Shown: piece by piece, positions 1 through 11,472 of the stretch
How the letters are laid out: each line of letters begins with the position of its first letter
Position numbering within the stretch: position 1 is the stretch's first letter
Assembly (NCBI RefSeq): GCF_025336525.1
Contig: NZ_JAOCZP010000004.1
Span: 434,001 to 498,000 of the forward strand
DNA length: 64,000 nt
From: Chelativorans salis
Lineage (GTDB): Bacteria > Pseudomonadota > Alphaproteobacteria > Rhizobiales > Rhizobiaceae
Reading direction: 5' to 3'
Notes under the pieces: generated by a model
Seen by the model: only the letters and a program-made list of their open reading frames with translations
The model's database searches: none
Told to the model about the DNA's origin: nothing
Position numbers and translations under genes: made by a program

Positions 1-1
1 T

Positions 2-202
2 GCGGACATTCTGCCCGAAGGCTGCACACTGCTGGCGGAGTCGGCGGTGCATGTCGACGACATCGACCGCGAGGATCTCGCGCGCCGCATCCAGGAAGCG
101 CGAGAGGACCTCGAGGACGCCAAGGACGACGAGGCGCGGACCAAGGCAGAGGAGTTCCTCGACCAGCTCACCACGCTGGAAGGTGCCATATTGCCGGCGT
201 GA
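2..202 (+). CDS. atpC: ATP synthase F1 epsilon subunit, C-terminal part (5' end outside window)
   Basis: The reading frame is open from the left edge and ends in TGA at 200-202, giving about 66 residues. The piece starts ADILPEGCTLLAES, which is the end of the epsilon beta-sandwich, and continues into the charged two-helix hairpin (EDLARRIQEAREDLEDAKDDEA). This is the rotor-stalk subunit of the F1Fo ATP synthase, which couples and inhibits ATP hydrolysis on the inner face of the membrane. The rest of the atp operon should lie to the left. A strong hairpin terminator follows directly, so atpC is probably the last gene of its operon. Confidence 0.85.
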   Translation, partial: ADILPEGCTLLAESAVHVDDIDREDLARRIQEAREDLEDAKDDEARTKAEEFLDQLTTLEGAILPA

Positions 203-226
203 GGCCGATTGCAAGGGAATTGAAGA

Positions 227-257
227 GGCCGGCCCCTGCGCCGGCCCTTTTCTTTTT
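227..257 (+). terminator. Rho-independent terminator after atpC
   Basis: GGCCGGC (227-233) and GCCGGCC (240-246) form a 7-bp GC stem with a 6-nt loop, followed by a T-rich tract (CTTTTCTTTTTC). It lies 25 bases after the atpC stop. Confidence 0.85.
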
Positions 258-365
258 CGGCTGTTTCTCCCGACGACGAAACAAAATGCCCTAGATGCCG
301 GTTGTGCAGAGAGCTGCACTGCACCTGGATCTAGAGGGCAGCGACATCAAGCAAGGAGAGACGAT

Positions 366-887
366 ATGCGAGTGACGGCCACGGCCATACTGGCAGCGCT
401 ACTGCCGCTTTCTCATGCTGTTGCACAGGAGGGTGGGGCGAGCCTTTCAGCCAACATGATCAATGCGGATGAACAAGAGGTCGGCACGGTGACATTCAAC
501 GAAACAGCCTCGGGAATGGTGCACATCGTTGTGGAGATGACGGACCTGCCTCCTGGCCCGCATGGCTTCCACGTCCATGAAACAGGCGCGTGCGATGCCG
601 GGGGTGGCTTCGAATCAGCGGGCGGCCACTACGCCGGCGATATGGAGCACGGCGTCCTCAGCGAAGGAGGTCCGCATCCGGGTGACCTGCCCAATGTGCA
701 TGCCGGACAGGACGGCGTCTTGAGGGTGGAGTTCTTCACCGACCGGGTGTCGGTAAGCGAAGACGGCGAAAATCCGCTACAGGATGATGACGGTTCGGCA
801 GTCGTGGTGCACGCTAATCCTGACGATTATAGCAGCCAGCCTTCCGGCGAGGCGGGGGAACGGATTGCTTGTGGGGTGATCGAGTAG
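366..887 (+). CDS. sodC: Periplasmic Cu/Zn superoxide dismutase
   Basis: A 173-residue secreted enzyme that dismutates superoxide in the periplasm. Residues 1-21 are a signal peptide (MRVTATAILAALLPLSHAVA). The metal-site motifs of the family are present: GFHVHETG with Cu ligands H69 and H71, GGHYAG (H88), HPGDLPN (H104) and VVVHA near the end. C76 and the Cys of RIACGVI can form the conserved disulfide, and the Arg just before ACG is the substrate-guiding residue. The ATG at 366 has an AAGGAGAG ribosome site at 353-360. The frame stays open upstream, but that stretch is the atpC 3' region and is not coding here. The gene is monocistronic between two terminators. Confidence 0.93.
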   Translation: MRVTATAILAALLPLSHAVAQEGGASLSANMINADEQEVGTVTFNETASGMVHIVVEMTDLPPGPHGFHVHETGACDAGGGFESAGGHYAGDMEHGVLSEGGPHPGDLPNVHAGQDGVLRVEFFTDRVSVSEDGENPLQDDDGSAVVVHANPDDYSSQPSGEAGERIACGVIE

Positions 888-915
888 TCTCAGCACCCCT
901 CTGAGGTAGTCGACG

Positions 916-950
916 CCAAAAAAGCCGCCGGTGTCCCGGCGGCTTTTTGG
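916..950. terminator. Bidirectional terminator between convergent sodC and acnA
   Basis: AAAAAGCCGCCGG and CCGGCGGCTTTTT form a long perfect stem around a TGTC loop. A runs on the left and T runs on the right allow it to stop transcription from both sides. Confidence 0.9.
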
Positions 951-967
951 CTCAATATGACCGGTGA

Positions 968-3661
<2,694 letters not shown>

Positions 3662-3873
3662 GAGCGATCCTATCCTAGTCTGTTCATCCGAAACGGGAAC
3701 GGACTCCTGAGGCGACAGGCGCGTAGGTGCGGGTGCGATCATTTCCGCCGTCCGCTCCCCTGCGTCCCGGCCGGTAAAGGCGGCGCGCGCGCGGGTATCG
3801 GCACAAAGTGACACGCCGACCGCTGGCGTGGTTGTCCGGGATATAGAGAATTTCGTAGAAGAGTTCCATACCG

Positions 3874-3887
3874 AGTTTCGTGAAACT
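3874..3887. promoter_or_regulatory. Small palindrome in the acnA/ccmA divergent promoter region
   Basis: AGTTTC-GT-GAAACT is a 14-bp inverted repeat in the 277-bp region between the acnA and ccmA starts. It could be an operator. No regulator can be named from the sequence, and the site may be chance. Confidence 0.3.
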
Positions 3888-3938
3888 TCCTCATTGTCGA
3901 TTTTCTAGGGAAACCTATTGCCGGACGGACAGAAAACC

Positions 3939-4550
3939 ATGCGGCTTGCCGCCGAGGCGCTGAGCGGCGAGCGCGGCGGGGAAGTCATTTTCTCTGGCAC
4001 CTCGTTTGCGGTTGCCTGCGGTGAGGCGCTGCTGGTGACAGGACCAAACGGAGCCGGCAAAACAACCCTGCTGCGCATCCTTGCGGGGCTTCTGCGGCCG
4101 GCGGCGGGACGGCTGGCGCTCGACGGGGGTGGGGAGGAGTGGCCGGATGTCGGGCCAGCCTGCCACTATCTTGGACACTTCAACGCGATGAAGACCGCGC
4201 TGACAGTGGAGGAAAACCTGGTTTTCTGGCAGCGTTTCCTCGGGCAGGCGCGGATGACGGTATCGGAGGCGCTGGAGGCGGTGGGGCTGGAGGATATCGA
4301 GCATCTGCCGTTCGGCTATCTCTCCACGGGGCAGCGGCGGCGGGCCGCGATCGCGCGGCTGCTGATCTCGTATCGGCCGGTGTGGCTGCTGGACGAGCCG
4401 ACGGCGGGTCTCGACCGGGCGTCGGAGGGGCGGTTCGGCCAGTTGATGCGGGGGCATCTCCGGGAGGGAGGCATGATCGTGGCGGCGACGCACCTGCCGC
4501 TGGGGCTCGAAGGGGCGGGGGAGTTGAGGATGGGGGAAGAGGCGACATGA
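3939..4550 (+). CDS. ccmA: Heme exporter ATP-binding protein CcmA
   Basis: The 203-residue ATPase of the CcmABCD complex, which releases heme-loaded CcmE during cytochrome c maturation. It contains Walker A GPNGAGKTT (residues 35-43), the signature-like LSTGQRRR, Walker B VWLLDEPTAGLD and the switch His in ATH. ATG 3939 (MRLAAEALSGERGG) matches the usual rhizobial start; a TTG seven codons upstream is also in frame. It is first in a ccmA-B-C-D-G operon, with ccmB starting 34 bp after its stop. Confidence 0.92.
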   Translation: MRLAAEALSGERGGEVIFSGTSFAVACGEALLVTGPNGAGKTTLLRILAGLLRPAAGRLALDGGGEEWPDVGPACHYLGHFNAMKTALTVEENLVFWQRFLGQARMTVSEALEAVGLEDIEHLPFGYLSTGQRRRAAIARLLISYRPVWLLDEPTAGLDRASEGRFGQLMRGHLREGGMIVAATHLPLGLEGAGELRMGEEAT

Positions 4551-4584
4551 GGGAGCTCGACGCCCCTCTTGGAAGCGGCGCCTG

Positions 4585-5247
4585 ATGTTCGCGCTTTATC
4601 TCCGCGAAGTCAGGCTCGGCGTGCGCGCCGGCGGCGGTGCGCTCACGGGGGTGCTCTTCTTCCTTGCCGTCGTCGCCGTCATTCCCTTCGGCGTCGGGCC
4701 CGACCTCGATCTGCTCGCCCGCATCGGCCCCGCTGTACTGTGGATCGGTGCGTTGCTGGCGAGCCTTCTGGGGTTGGAGCGGCTGTTTCAGGCCGACCGG
4801 GAGGATGGCTCGCTCGACATGCTCCTGATCGCCGACGGGCGGCACATGCTGGCGCTGAGCGTGTTCGTCAAATGCCTGGCGCACTGGACGGCGAACGTGC
4901 TGCCGCTGGTGGCGGTGGCGCCGCTGCTTGGCCTTTTCATGAACGTGCCGCCCGTGGGCCTCGCCGCGGCGACGCTGACGCTTCTTATCGGCACGCCGGC
5001 CATCACCTTTATCGGCGCCGTAGGGGCCGCGCTGGTGGTGGCGCTGCCGCGCGGCGGGCTGCTCGTTTCGGTGCTGATCCTGCCGCTTTCGATCCCGGTC
5101 CTCATCTTCGGCGTGGCGGCAAGCCGGGGGGCGGTGGCCGAGCCCGATCCGTTTCTGCCGCCCTTCCTCATCCTGACCGCGTTGACCCTGTTCTTCGCCG
5201 TCATCGGTCCCGCGGCGGCGGCTCTCGCGCTGCGCAACGCCGATTGA
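4585..5247 (+). CDS. ccmB: Heme exporter membrane protein CcmB
   Basis: A 220-residue inner-membrane protein with six hydrophobic segments (for example TGVLFFLAVVAVIPFGVG, and the C-terminal LTLFFAVIGPAAAALAL). It carries the CcmB signature region LERLFQADREDGSLDMLL. It is the permease partner of CcmA. The length fits the family (about 220). It lies 34 bp after ccmA, on the same strand, with ccmC following. Confidence 0.93.
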   Translation: MFALYLREVRLGVRAGGGALTGVLFFLAVVAVIPFGVGPDLDLLARIGPAVLWIGALLASLLGLERLFQADREDGSLDMLLIADGRHMLALSVFVKCLAHWTANVLPLVAVAPLLGLFMNVPPVGLAAATLTLLIGTPAITFIGAVGAALVVALPRGGLLVSVLILPLSIPVLIFGVAASRGAVAEPDPFLPPFLILTALTLFFAVIGPAAAALALRNAD

Positions 5248-5333
5248 GGGGCACGAAAAAGTGAGCCGCTCCGATCCGCTGCGGCAATGTGGATGAATTG
5301 CTAGGAGAGGGTGGGCGGTCTATTTACGGGAGG

Positions 5334-6113
5334 ATGAGTGAAACGGCCAATCTGACGGCGCGGCTGACCGCGCTTGCCAACCCGACGCGCTTTCTGGCGC
5401 TTGCGGGCAACCTTGTGCCTTGGATTGGGGGAGCGTCGGCGCTGGTGCTCGCCGTCGGCCTCGGCATGGCCTTTGCCGCACCCGAGGACTACCAGCAGGG
5501 CATCACGGTGCGCATCATGTATATCCACGTGCCCTTCGCGTGGCTCGCTATGTTCTGCTACGCCGTAATGGCGGCCTCGGCGCTCGGCACGCTGGTGTGG
5601 CGGCATCCGCTGGCCGACGTCTCGCTCAAGGCGGCCGCGCCTATCGGCGCCGTCTTCACGGCGCTGGCGCTCGTCACCGGCTCCATCTGGGGCAAGCCCA
5701 TGTGGGGCACTTGGTGGGTGTGGGACGCGCGGCTGACGTCGGTGCTCGTGCTCTTCCTCATGTATCTCGGCGTCATCGCGCTGACACGGGCGCTGGACGA
5801 CCAGAGCCGGGCGGCGCGCGCCGCGGCAATCCTCACGCTGGTCGGCTTCATCAACATCCCGATCATCAAGTTCTCCGTCGACTGGTGGAACACGCTGCAC
5901 CAGCCGGCCTCCGTGTTCCGGCTCGACGGGCCGACGATCCACCCGAGCTTCTTGTGGCCGCTCCTGATCTCGGCGGCGGGCTTCACGCTTCTGTTCCTGA
6001 CACTGCATCTCATGGCGATGCGCGCCGAAATCTGGCGGCGCAGGGTGAGCGCCATGCGGCGCATGTCGGCGCGGGCGGCGGAAGGAAAGCTCGCGGAGGG
6101 GCAGGCGTCATGA
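5334..6113 (+). CDS. ccmC: Heme exporter protein CcmC
   Basis: A 259-residue, six-TM heme-handling protein that loads heme onto CcmE. The tryptophan-rich motif WGTWWVWDARLTS and the two conserved periplasmic His regions (YIHVPFAW; WWNTLHQPAS) are present. The chosen ATG (MSETANLTARLTALANPTRF) matches the usual start. A GTG at 5289 would add 15 residues and cannot be excluded, because GGGAGG sits directly against the ATG with no spacing. Its stop overlaps the ccmD start (ATGA). Confidence 0.9.
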   Translation: MSETANLTARLTALANPTRFLALAGNLVPWIGGASALVLAVGLGMAFAAPEDYQQGITVRIMYIHVPFAWLAMFCYAVMAASALGTLVWRHPLADVSLKAAAPIGAVFTALALVTGSIWGKPMWGTWWVWDARLTSVLVLFLMYLGVIALTRALDDQSRAARAAAILTLVGFINIPIIKFSVDWWNTLHQPASVFRLDGPTIHPSFLWPLLISAAGFTLLFLTLHLMAMRAEIWRRRVSAMRRMSARAAEGKLAEGQAS

Positions 6114-6277
6114 CACATCTTGCCTATGTCGTGGCGGCTTACGCCATCTCGGCCCTTGCGATCGGTGGGCTGGCGGTGTGGATCCTGCTCGATCAGAGGG
6201 CGCAGAAGCAGGCGCTCAAAGAACTGGAAGAGCGCGGCGTTCGCCGGCGCTCGGCCAGGACGGAGGCAGCCCGATGA
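6110..6277 (+). CDS. ccmD: Heme exporter protein CcmD
   Basis: A 55-residue single-TM protein. An N-terminal hydrophobic helix (YVVAAYAISALAIGGLAVWILL) is followed by a basic, charged cytoplasmic tail. CcmD holds CcmC, CcmE and CcmAB together and allows release of holo-CcmE. Its start overlaps the ccmC stop and its stop overlaps the ccmG start (both ATGA), so the three genes are translationally coupled. Confidence 0.88.
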   Translation: MTHLAYVVAAYAISALAIGGLAVWILLDQRAQKQALKELEERGVRRRSARTEAAR

Positions 6278-6864
6278 CGACGGACCAGGAACGGGCGCAG
6301 AAGCCACGCCGGCTCATCCTTTTCTTGCTTCTCCTGCCGCTTGTGGTTTTTCTGGCGCTGTCAGCGGTATTCCTGATGCAACTCTTCTCCGGTCGCGACA
6401 CGTCCGTCGTGCCTTCCGCGCTCATCGGCCAGCCGGCACCGCGGACGGAGCTGCCGCCACTCGAGGGCATGGACCTGCCGGGCCTTTCACCGGGCGATTT
6501 CCAAGGCAATGTCACGCTGGTGAACGTGTGGGGCTCCTGGTGTCTACCGTGCCGCGACGAACATCCGTTCCTGATGCAACTGGGCGAGGACGAGCGCATT
6601 CGGCTTGTCGGCCTCAACTACAAGGACAGGCCGGAGAACGCCCGCCGCTTCCTCGGCGAGCTCGGCAATCCATTCGATGCCATCGGCGTCGACCAGAGCG
6701 GCCGGGCGGCGATCGAGTGGGGTGTCTACGGCGTGCCGGAAACATTCCTTGTCGGCCCCGACGGGACGATACGCTACAAGCATGTGGGCCCGTTCACGCC
6801 GCGCAGCCTCAAGAACGATCTGATGCCCGAGGTCGAGAAGGCGCTGGCCGAGATGGCGGGGTGA
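6274..6864 (+). CDS. ccmG: Thiol:disulfide interchange protein CcmG/DsbE
   Basis: A 196-residue membrane-anchored periplasmic thioredoxin-like protein that keeps apocytochrome c thiols reduced for heme ligation. An N-terminal anchor (about residues 13-36) precedes the thioredoxin fold with active site WCLPC (C90, C93). The later VPETFLVGPDG segment contains the cis-Pro loop. It begins in a 4-nt overlap with ccmD and closes the operon. The later maturation genes (ccmE, F, H, I) are not in this window. Confidence 0.93.
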   Translation: MTTDQERAQKPRRLILFLLLLPLVVFLALSAVFLMQLFSGRDTSVVPSALIGQPAPRTELPPLEGMDLPGLSPGDFQGNVTLVNVWGSWCLPCRDEHPFLMQLGEDERIRLVGLNYKDRPENARRFLGELGNPFDAIGVDQSGRAAIEWGVYGVPETFLVGPDGTIRYKHVGPFTPRSLKNDLMPEVEKALAEMAG

Positions 6865-6900
6865 CGGCCGCGCAGAAGCTTTAGTGGGGCGGGAGGGATC

Positions 6901-7947
6901 GTGGCGCTCAGCGGAAAGATCGAGGAGCACTTCCTGTTCCAGGCGGACGGCAGCGAAACGCTTGGCTCCCCCTTTACCGCGCGGCTGTGCCGTCTGCTGC
7001 CGGGCCTTCTGGATGAAGATACGGAGACGGGCCGCCGCGTCGCCGCCTGGCCGGGAAAGCCGCGCAACGATGCGCTGGCGCTGCGGCTCGCCGGTGCGCT
7101 GCATGCGCTTGTGCTTTCAGGCACCGATCCGGCGCTTGCCGCCGCCTATCCGCCCAACCGGGTAACGGACGAGGCGCTGCGCGAGGCGTTGGCGGCGGCA
7201 ATCGCCCGGCACGACGCGCGGCTTGCGCAGGGGCTCGATTCGCCGCCGCAGACCAACGAGATTGCCCGGGCGGCGATGCTTCTGCCTGGCTTCCTCGCAA
7301 TCGGCCGAGAGACGGGCATGCCGCTTGCTATCCGCGAGATCGGGTCGAGCGCCGGGCTCAACCTTCTCTTCGACCGCTTCCACTATCGCTATGGCGAGGC
7401 CTGCTGGGGCGACGAGGCTTCGCCTGTGAAGCTGACGGTGGAGACGCGCGGCAAGGCACCGCCGCTGGGCGGCTTTCTCGATATTGCTTCGCGAAAGGGC
7501 AGCGACGTGGCGCCCATCGATGTTACGAATGTGGAGGAGAGACTACGGCTGAAATCCTATGTCTGGCCGGACCAGACGGCGCGGCTCGAGCGGCTGGAAG
7601 CAGCACTTGCGCTGGCGGGGGAGACGCCTTTCAGCCTCAAGAAGGCCGATGCCGCCGATTTCATCGCCGCGGAGCTTGCCGCAAAAGACGCCGCCGCCGT
7701 CTTCGTGCTGTTCCACTCAATCATGTGGCAATATCTGCCGTACGAGAAGCGCCGGCATATCGAGACGCTGCTCGACGAGGCGGGCAATGCGCCGGGCTCC
7801 GCCCCGCTCGCCTGGCTGAGGATGGAGCCGGTCTCCGGCGATACCGGCTTCGCCCGACTGCGGCTTACGCTATGGCCGGGAGGTGAGACGCGGGACCTCG
7901 CCCGCTGCGACTTTCACGGGCGCTGGATCGAGTGGCTGGGCGGGTAA
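6901..7947 (+). CDS. DUF2332 family protein
   Basis: A 348-residue cytoplasmic protein of the DUF2332 family, whose function is unknown. Typical segments are EIGSSAGLNLLFDRFHYRYG, SYVWPDQTARLERL and VFHSIMWQYLP (approximate wording VFVLFHSIMWQYLP). The glycine-rich EIGSSAGLNL resembles a nucleotide- or SAM-binding loop, which is inference only. The start is GTG 6901 with GGGAGG six bases upstream. It follows ccmG by 36 bp and may be cotranscribed. It converges on typA, whose stop is 3 bp away. Confidence 0.8.
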   Translation: MALSGKIEEHFLFQADGSETLGSPFTARLCRLLPGLLDEDTETGRRVAAWPGKPRNDALALRLAGALHALVLSGTDPALAAAYPPNRVTDEALREALAAAIARHDARLAQGLDSPPQTNEIARAAMLLPGFLAIGRETGMPLAIREIGSSAGLNLLFDRFHYRYGEACWGDEASPVKLTVETRGKAPPLGGFLDIASRKGSDVAPIDVTNVEERLRLKSYVWPDQTARLERLEAALALAGETPFSLKKADAADFIAAELAAKDAAAVFVLFHSIMWQYLPYEKRRHIETLLDEAGNAPGSAPLAWLRMEPVSGDTGFARLRLTLWPGGETRDLARCDFHGRWIEWLGG

Positions 7948-7950
7948 GGC

Positions 7951-9777
7951 TTACGCCGCACCCGCCATCTTCTGCTTCTCGAAGCGCTTGCGCTCGTGGG
8001 GGTCGAGGTAGAGTTTGCGTAGGCGGATGGACTTCGGCGTCACTTCCACCAGCTCGTCTTCCTGAATCCAGGAAAGCGCGCGCTCCAGCGTCATGCGGAT
8101 GGGCGGGGTGAGCTTCACGGCCTCGTCCTTGCCGGCGGCGCGGACGTTGGAGAGTTTCTTGCCCTTCAGGACATTCACTTCCAGATCGTTGTCTCTCGAG
8201 TGGATGCCGATGATCATGCCCTGATAGACCTTGACGCCCGGGTCGATGACCATCGGGCCACGGTCTTCCAGATTCCACAGCGCGAAAGCCACAGCCTCGC
8301 CCGAATCGTTCGAAATCAGCACGCCGTTGACGCGGCCGCCGATCTCGCCCTTGTAGGGCTGGTACTCGTGGAACAGGCGGTTCATGACCGCCGTGCCGCG
8401 GGTGTCGGTCAGAAGCTCCGACTGATAGCCGATGAGGCCGCGGGTGGGAGCGTGGAAGACGAGGCGCTGGCGGTTGCCGCCCGAGGGGCGAAGCTCCACC
8501 ATCTCGGCCTTGCGCTCCGACATCTTCTGCACGACGATACCGGCATGCTCCTCGTCGACGTCGACGACGACTTCCTCGATGGGCTCCAGAAGCTGGCCGC
8601 TGTCGTCCTTCTGCATGACAACGCGCGGGCGCGAGACGGCAAGCTCGAAACCCTCGCGGCGCATGGTCTCGATGAGGACGGCAAGTTGCAACTCGCCGCG
8701 GCCGGAGACGAAGAAGGAGTCCTTGTCGGCCGACTCCTCGATTTTTAGCGCCACATTGCCTTCCGCCTCCTTCAGGAGACGGTCGCGGATGACGCGGCTC
8801 GTCACCTTGTCGCCCTCGGTGCCGGCGAGCGGCGAATCGTTGACGAGGAAGCTCATCGTCACCGTCGGCGGGTCGATGGGCTGGGCCTCCATGGCTTTGC
8901 TGACCGAGGGGTCGCAGAAGGTATCGGCCACCGTACCCTTCGACAGGCCGGCAATGGCAACGATGTCACCCGCCTGAGCCTCGTCGATGGGCTGGCGCTC
9001 GAGGCCGCGGAAAGCGAGGATTTTGGAGATGCGGCCCTGCTCGAGCACGCTGCCGTCGTGCGAGAGTACCTTGACCGCCTGGTTCGGCTTCACGGTGCCC
9101 GAAGCGATGCGACCGGTGATGATGCGGCCGAGGAAGGGATTGGCCTCGAGGATGGTGCCGATCATGCGGAACGGTCCTTCGGCGACGGAGGGTTCCGGCA
9201 CGTGCTTCAGCACCAGGTCGAAGAGCGGCGCCAGGCCACCGTCCTGCGGACCGGCGGGGTCGTCGCTCATCCAGCCATCGCGGCCGGAACCGTAGAGGAT
9301 CGGGAAATCGAGCTGCTCGTCGGTGGCGTCGAGGGCGGCGAAGAGATCGAAGACCTCGTTGATCACCTCGTCGGCACGCGCGTCCGGCCGGTCGATCTTG
9401 TTGACGGCGACGATGGGTTTTAGGCCCACCTTCAGCGCCTTGCCGACGACGAACTTGGTCTGCGGCATCGGCCCTTCGGCCGCGTCCACCAGAAGCACCG
9501 CGCCATCCACCATGTTGAGGATACGCTCCACCTCGCCGCCGAAGTCCGCGTGGCCTGGCGTGTCGACGATGTTGATGCGCACGTCCTTCCAGACCACCGA
9601 GGTAGCCTTGGCGAGGATGGTGATGCCGCGCTCCTTCTCCAGGTCGGTGGAGTCCATGGCGCGCTCATCAACACGCTGGTTGTCGCGCACGGAGCCCGAC
9701 TGCTTCAGGAGCGCGTCGACAAGGGTGGTTTTCCCATGATCGACATGGGCGATGATCGCAATATTGCGGAGTTTCAT
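7951..9777 (-). CDS. typA: Translational GTPase TypA/BipA
   Basis: A 608-residue ribosome-binding GTPase of the EF-G-like family, involved in stress responses and late ribosome assembly. G1 is AHVDHGKTTLVD near the N-terminus. G3 is DTPGHADFGGEVER, and the NKID box reads VNKIDRPDARADE. The characteristic C-terminal domain has FHAPTRGLIGYQSELLTDTRGTA split across the TypA-specific region. The start is ATG 9777 (MKLRNIAIIAHVDHGK). The small lipoprotein gene lies 30 bp upstream on the same strand, so the two may share a transcript. Confidence 0.95.
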   Translation of the reverse strand: MKLRNIAIIAHVDHGKTTLVDALLKQSGSVRDNQRVDERAMDSTDLEKERGITILAKATSVVWKDVRINIVDTPGHADFGGEVERILNMVDGAVLLVDAAEGPMPQTKFVVGKALKVGLKPIVAVNKIDRPDARADEVINEVFDLFAALDATDEQLDFPILYGSGRDGWMSDDPAGPQDGGLAPLFDLVLKHVPEPSVAEGPFRMIGTILEANPFLGRIITGRIASGTVKPNQAVKVLSHDGSVLEQGRISKILAFRGLERQPIDEAQAGDIVAIAGLSKGTVADTFCDPSVSKAMEAQPIDPPTVTMSFLVNDSPLAGTEGDKVTSRVIRDRLLKEAEGNVALKIEESADKDSFFVSGRGELQLAVLIETMRREGFELAVSRPRVVMQKDDSGQLLEPIEEVVVDVDEEHAGIVVQKMSERKAEMVELRPSGGNRQRLVFHAPTRGLIGYQSELLTDTRGTAVMNRLFHEYQPYKGEIGGRVNGVLISNDSGEAVAFALWNLEDRGPMVIDPGVKVYQGMIIGIHSRDNDLEVNVLKGKKLSNVRAAGKDEAVKLTPPIRMTLERALSWIQEDELVEVTPKSIRLRKLYLDPHERKRFEKQKMAGAA

Positions 9778-9807
9778 TGGTTCTCTTCGGGGTCGCCGGG
9801 CGACATT

Positions 9808-10185
9808 TCACGCACGCCCACATCTTCGTTGGCCGCGCTCATACAGGTTTTTTCGCAATTGCGAAAGGGCGGTGCCGACAGGGGCGCCGCCCGACGACCG
9901 CCGGCAGAGCAGTTTCTTCCAGCGCCGCTCCATCTCGCGGGTTTCCTCCTCCTGGCGCCGCTCGCGCGCGGCAACGTCCGCGGGCGTGATGCCAAATCGG
10001 GGATATCCCCCGTTGTCTTGGAGCATTCCAGTGTCGTAGGTGACGTCGTTGCCGTCCTCATACATGCCCGCGCCGCCGCCGCCGTGGCTGAAATCCTTCA
10101 CGCGATCGCCCGTCTCGCTGTCGGAAGCGCATCCGGAAAGCACAAGGTATGCAAAAGATAACATAAAAGACAGTATACGTTTCAT
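9808..10185 (-). CDS. Small putative lipoprotein, unknown function
   Basis: A 125-residue protein with a type II signal peptide: MKRILSFMLSFAYLVLSGC, with the lipobox Cys at residue 19. The mature part is hydrophilic: a glycine-rich stretch (GGGGAG), then a charged Arg/Glu helix (ARERRQEEETREMERRWKK) and a basic tail. I do not recognise a domain. The start is ATG 10185; the frame is open further upstream, but that part is AT-rich leader and not protein-like. The ribosome site is weak and sits beside an AT palindrome. It may be cotranscribed with typA, 30 bp downstream. Confidence 0.6.
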   Translation of the reverse strand: MKRILSFMLSFAYLVLSGCASDSETGDRVKDFSHGGGGAGMYEDGNDVTYDTGMLQDNGGYPRFGITPADVAARERRQEEETREMERRWKKLLCRRSSGGAPVGTALSQLRKNLYERGQRRCGRA

Positions 10186-10193
10186 AACTGAAC

Positions 10194-10260
10194 AATATTT
10201 CTTGAAATATTTAACTATCAGTAAGAAGGTGTACTTTACCGTGAAAATAGGAAAATTCAA
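10194..10260 (-). promoter_or_regulatory. AT-rich leader with palindrome upstream of the lipoprotein gene
   Basis: This leader is unusually AT-rich for the window. AATATTT-CTTG-AAATATT (10194-10211) is a 7-bp-arm inverted repeat, 8 bases before the start codon. On the minus strand TTGAAT, a 16-nt spacer and TAAAGT could be a sigma-70 promoter. The promoter is inferred by eye only. Confidence 0.4.
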
Positions 10261-10396
10261 GAGTTCGTCAGATGTAATTCCAGAGACCCCGGTATTCAAG
10301 CTGCTGCGGCATAATCGGAGCATCGACATGTCGCTAAAGGTCCAGCGCAGAGGCGTTATGGGATGGGAGGGCTCGAAAGGCAAAGCCTTATCGCAG

Positions 10397-11308
10397 TTAA
10401 TGCCTTCCATTGTCTTCTATTCCATCATCAAGAGTTCTATCGAGCGCGTTCAGCGGAAATTTTAGATAGCGGCACCCGTTGGCTTCGGGCCTCGGCAGCC
10501 GGCCACCATTCATGTTCACCTGCAGGGCGTGAAGGATGAGTCTCGGCATAGGCAGCGTCTTGTCGCGCGCTTCGCGAATGCGCACGAATTCCTCTTTCCT
10601 GCAGCATGTCGAAATGTGGGTGTTCTGTGCCCTCTGCTCGGCCACGGTGCTTTCCCAGCGCGGCTCGCGCCCACCGGGCTGATAGTCGTGGCCGGTGAAG
10701 AGGCGCGTTTCGTCCGGAAGCGAAAGGATTTCCTGGATCGAGAGCCAAAGCCCCTCGGCGCTGCCACCGGGAAAGTCGGCGCGCGCGGTGCCGCTGTCGG
10801 GCATGAAGAGCGTATCGTGCACGAAGGCGGCATCACCGATGACATAGGTGATGGAGGCGAGCGTGTGACCGGGGGAGAAGAGCACCCTCGCCGGGATTTC
10901 TCCCACAAGGAAGCTCTCTCCCTCGGCGAAAAGCTTGTCCCATTGCGAACCGTCGGTAGGGAAATCCGGCCAGTTGTAAATCTCTTTCCAGAGCTTCTGG
11001 ACTTCGATCACCCTTGCGCCGATGGCTGTCGGTGCGCCGGTCTTTCGTCTCAGATAATCCGCCGCGGAGAAATGGTCGGCGTGGGGGTGAGTGTCGAGAA
11101 TCCATTCGACGGTGAGGCCCCGCTTCTCGATGAAGGCCAGAATTTCATCGGCGCTGCGTGTGGCCGTGGCGCCGGATTTTTCGTCGAAGTTGAGCACCGG
11201 ATCGATGATCGCGCACCTGCTCGTCGCGGGGTCGGCCGCGACATATTGCAGGGAAGAGGTGTACTTCTCGAAAAACGCTGTCACTTCGAGCTCCGAACAC
11301 TCCTGCAT
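10397..11308 (-). CDS. MBL-fold metallohydrolase, ETHE1/persulfide-dioxygenase-like
   Basis: A 303-residue metallo-beta-lactamase fold protein. The metal motif THPHADH (H74, H76, D78, H79) is followed by FSPGHT, VHDTLFMPDSGTARADFPGG and TGHDY, the pattern of the ETHE1/glyoxalase II-like group. Related rhizobial proteins (Blh) oxidise persulfides in sulfide detoxification. The exact substrate here is inferred. I use ATG 11308, which has GGAGA five to six bases upstream; a GTG at 11323 is also in frame. No bigR-like regulator or rhodanese partner is next to it. Confidence 0.8.
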   Translation of the reverse strand: MQECSELEVTAFFEKYTSSLQYVAADPATSRCAIIDPVLNFDEKSGATATRSADEILAFIEKRGLTVEWILDTHPHADHFSAADYLRRKTGAPTAIGARVIEVQKLWKEIYNWPDFPTDGSQWDKLFAEGESFLVGEIPARVLFSPGHTLASITYVIGDAAFVHDTLFMPDSGTARADFPGGSAEGLWLSIQEILSLPDETRLFTGHDYQPGGREPRWESTVAEQRAQNTHISTCCRKEEFVRIREARDKTLPMPRLILHALQVNMNGGRLPRPEANGCRYLKFPLNALDRTLDDGIEDNGRH

Positions 11309-11472
11309 CGCTATCTCCGTCACACCGCACCTTTTGGCAACGGCGTGTAGTTAGCGAGGAAATCGCCAAGATGCAATTTCCATAAATGCGGTAGGAATGA
11401 GACGATTTTTCTAAGCCGCAAGGATGTGGCGACCGGTTTCTTTCATTCTTTGCGGAGAACCCGCCTGGCGGC

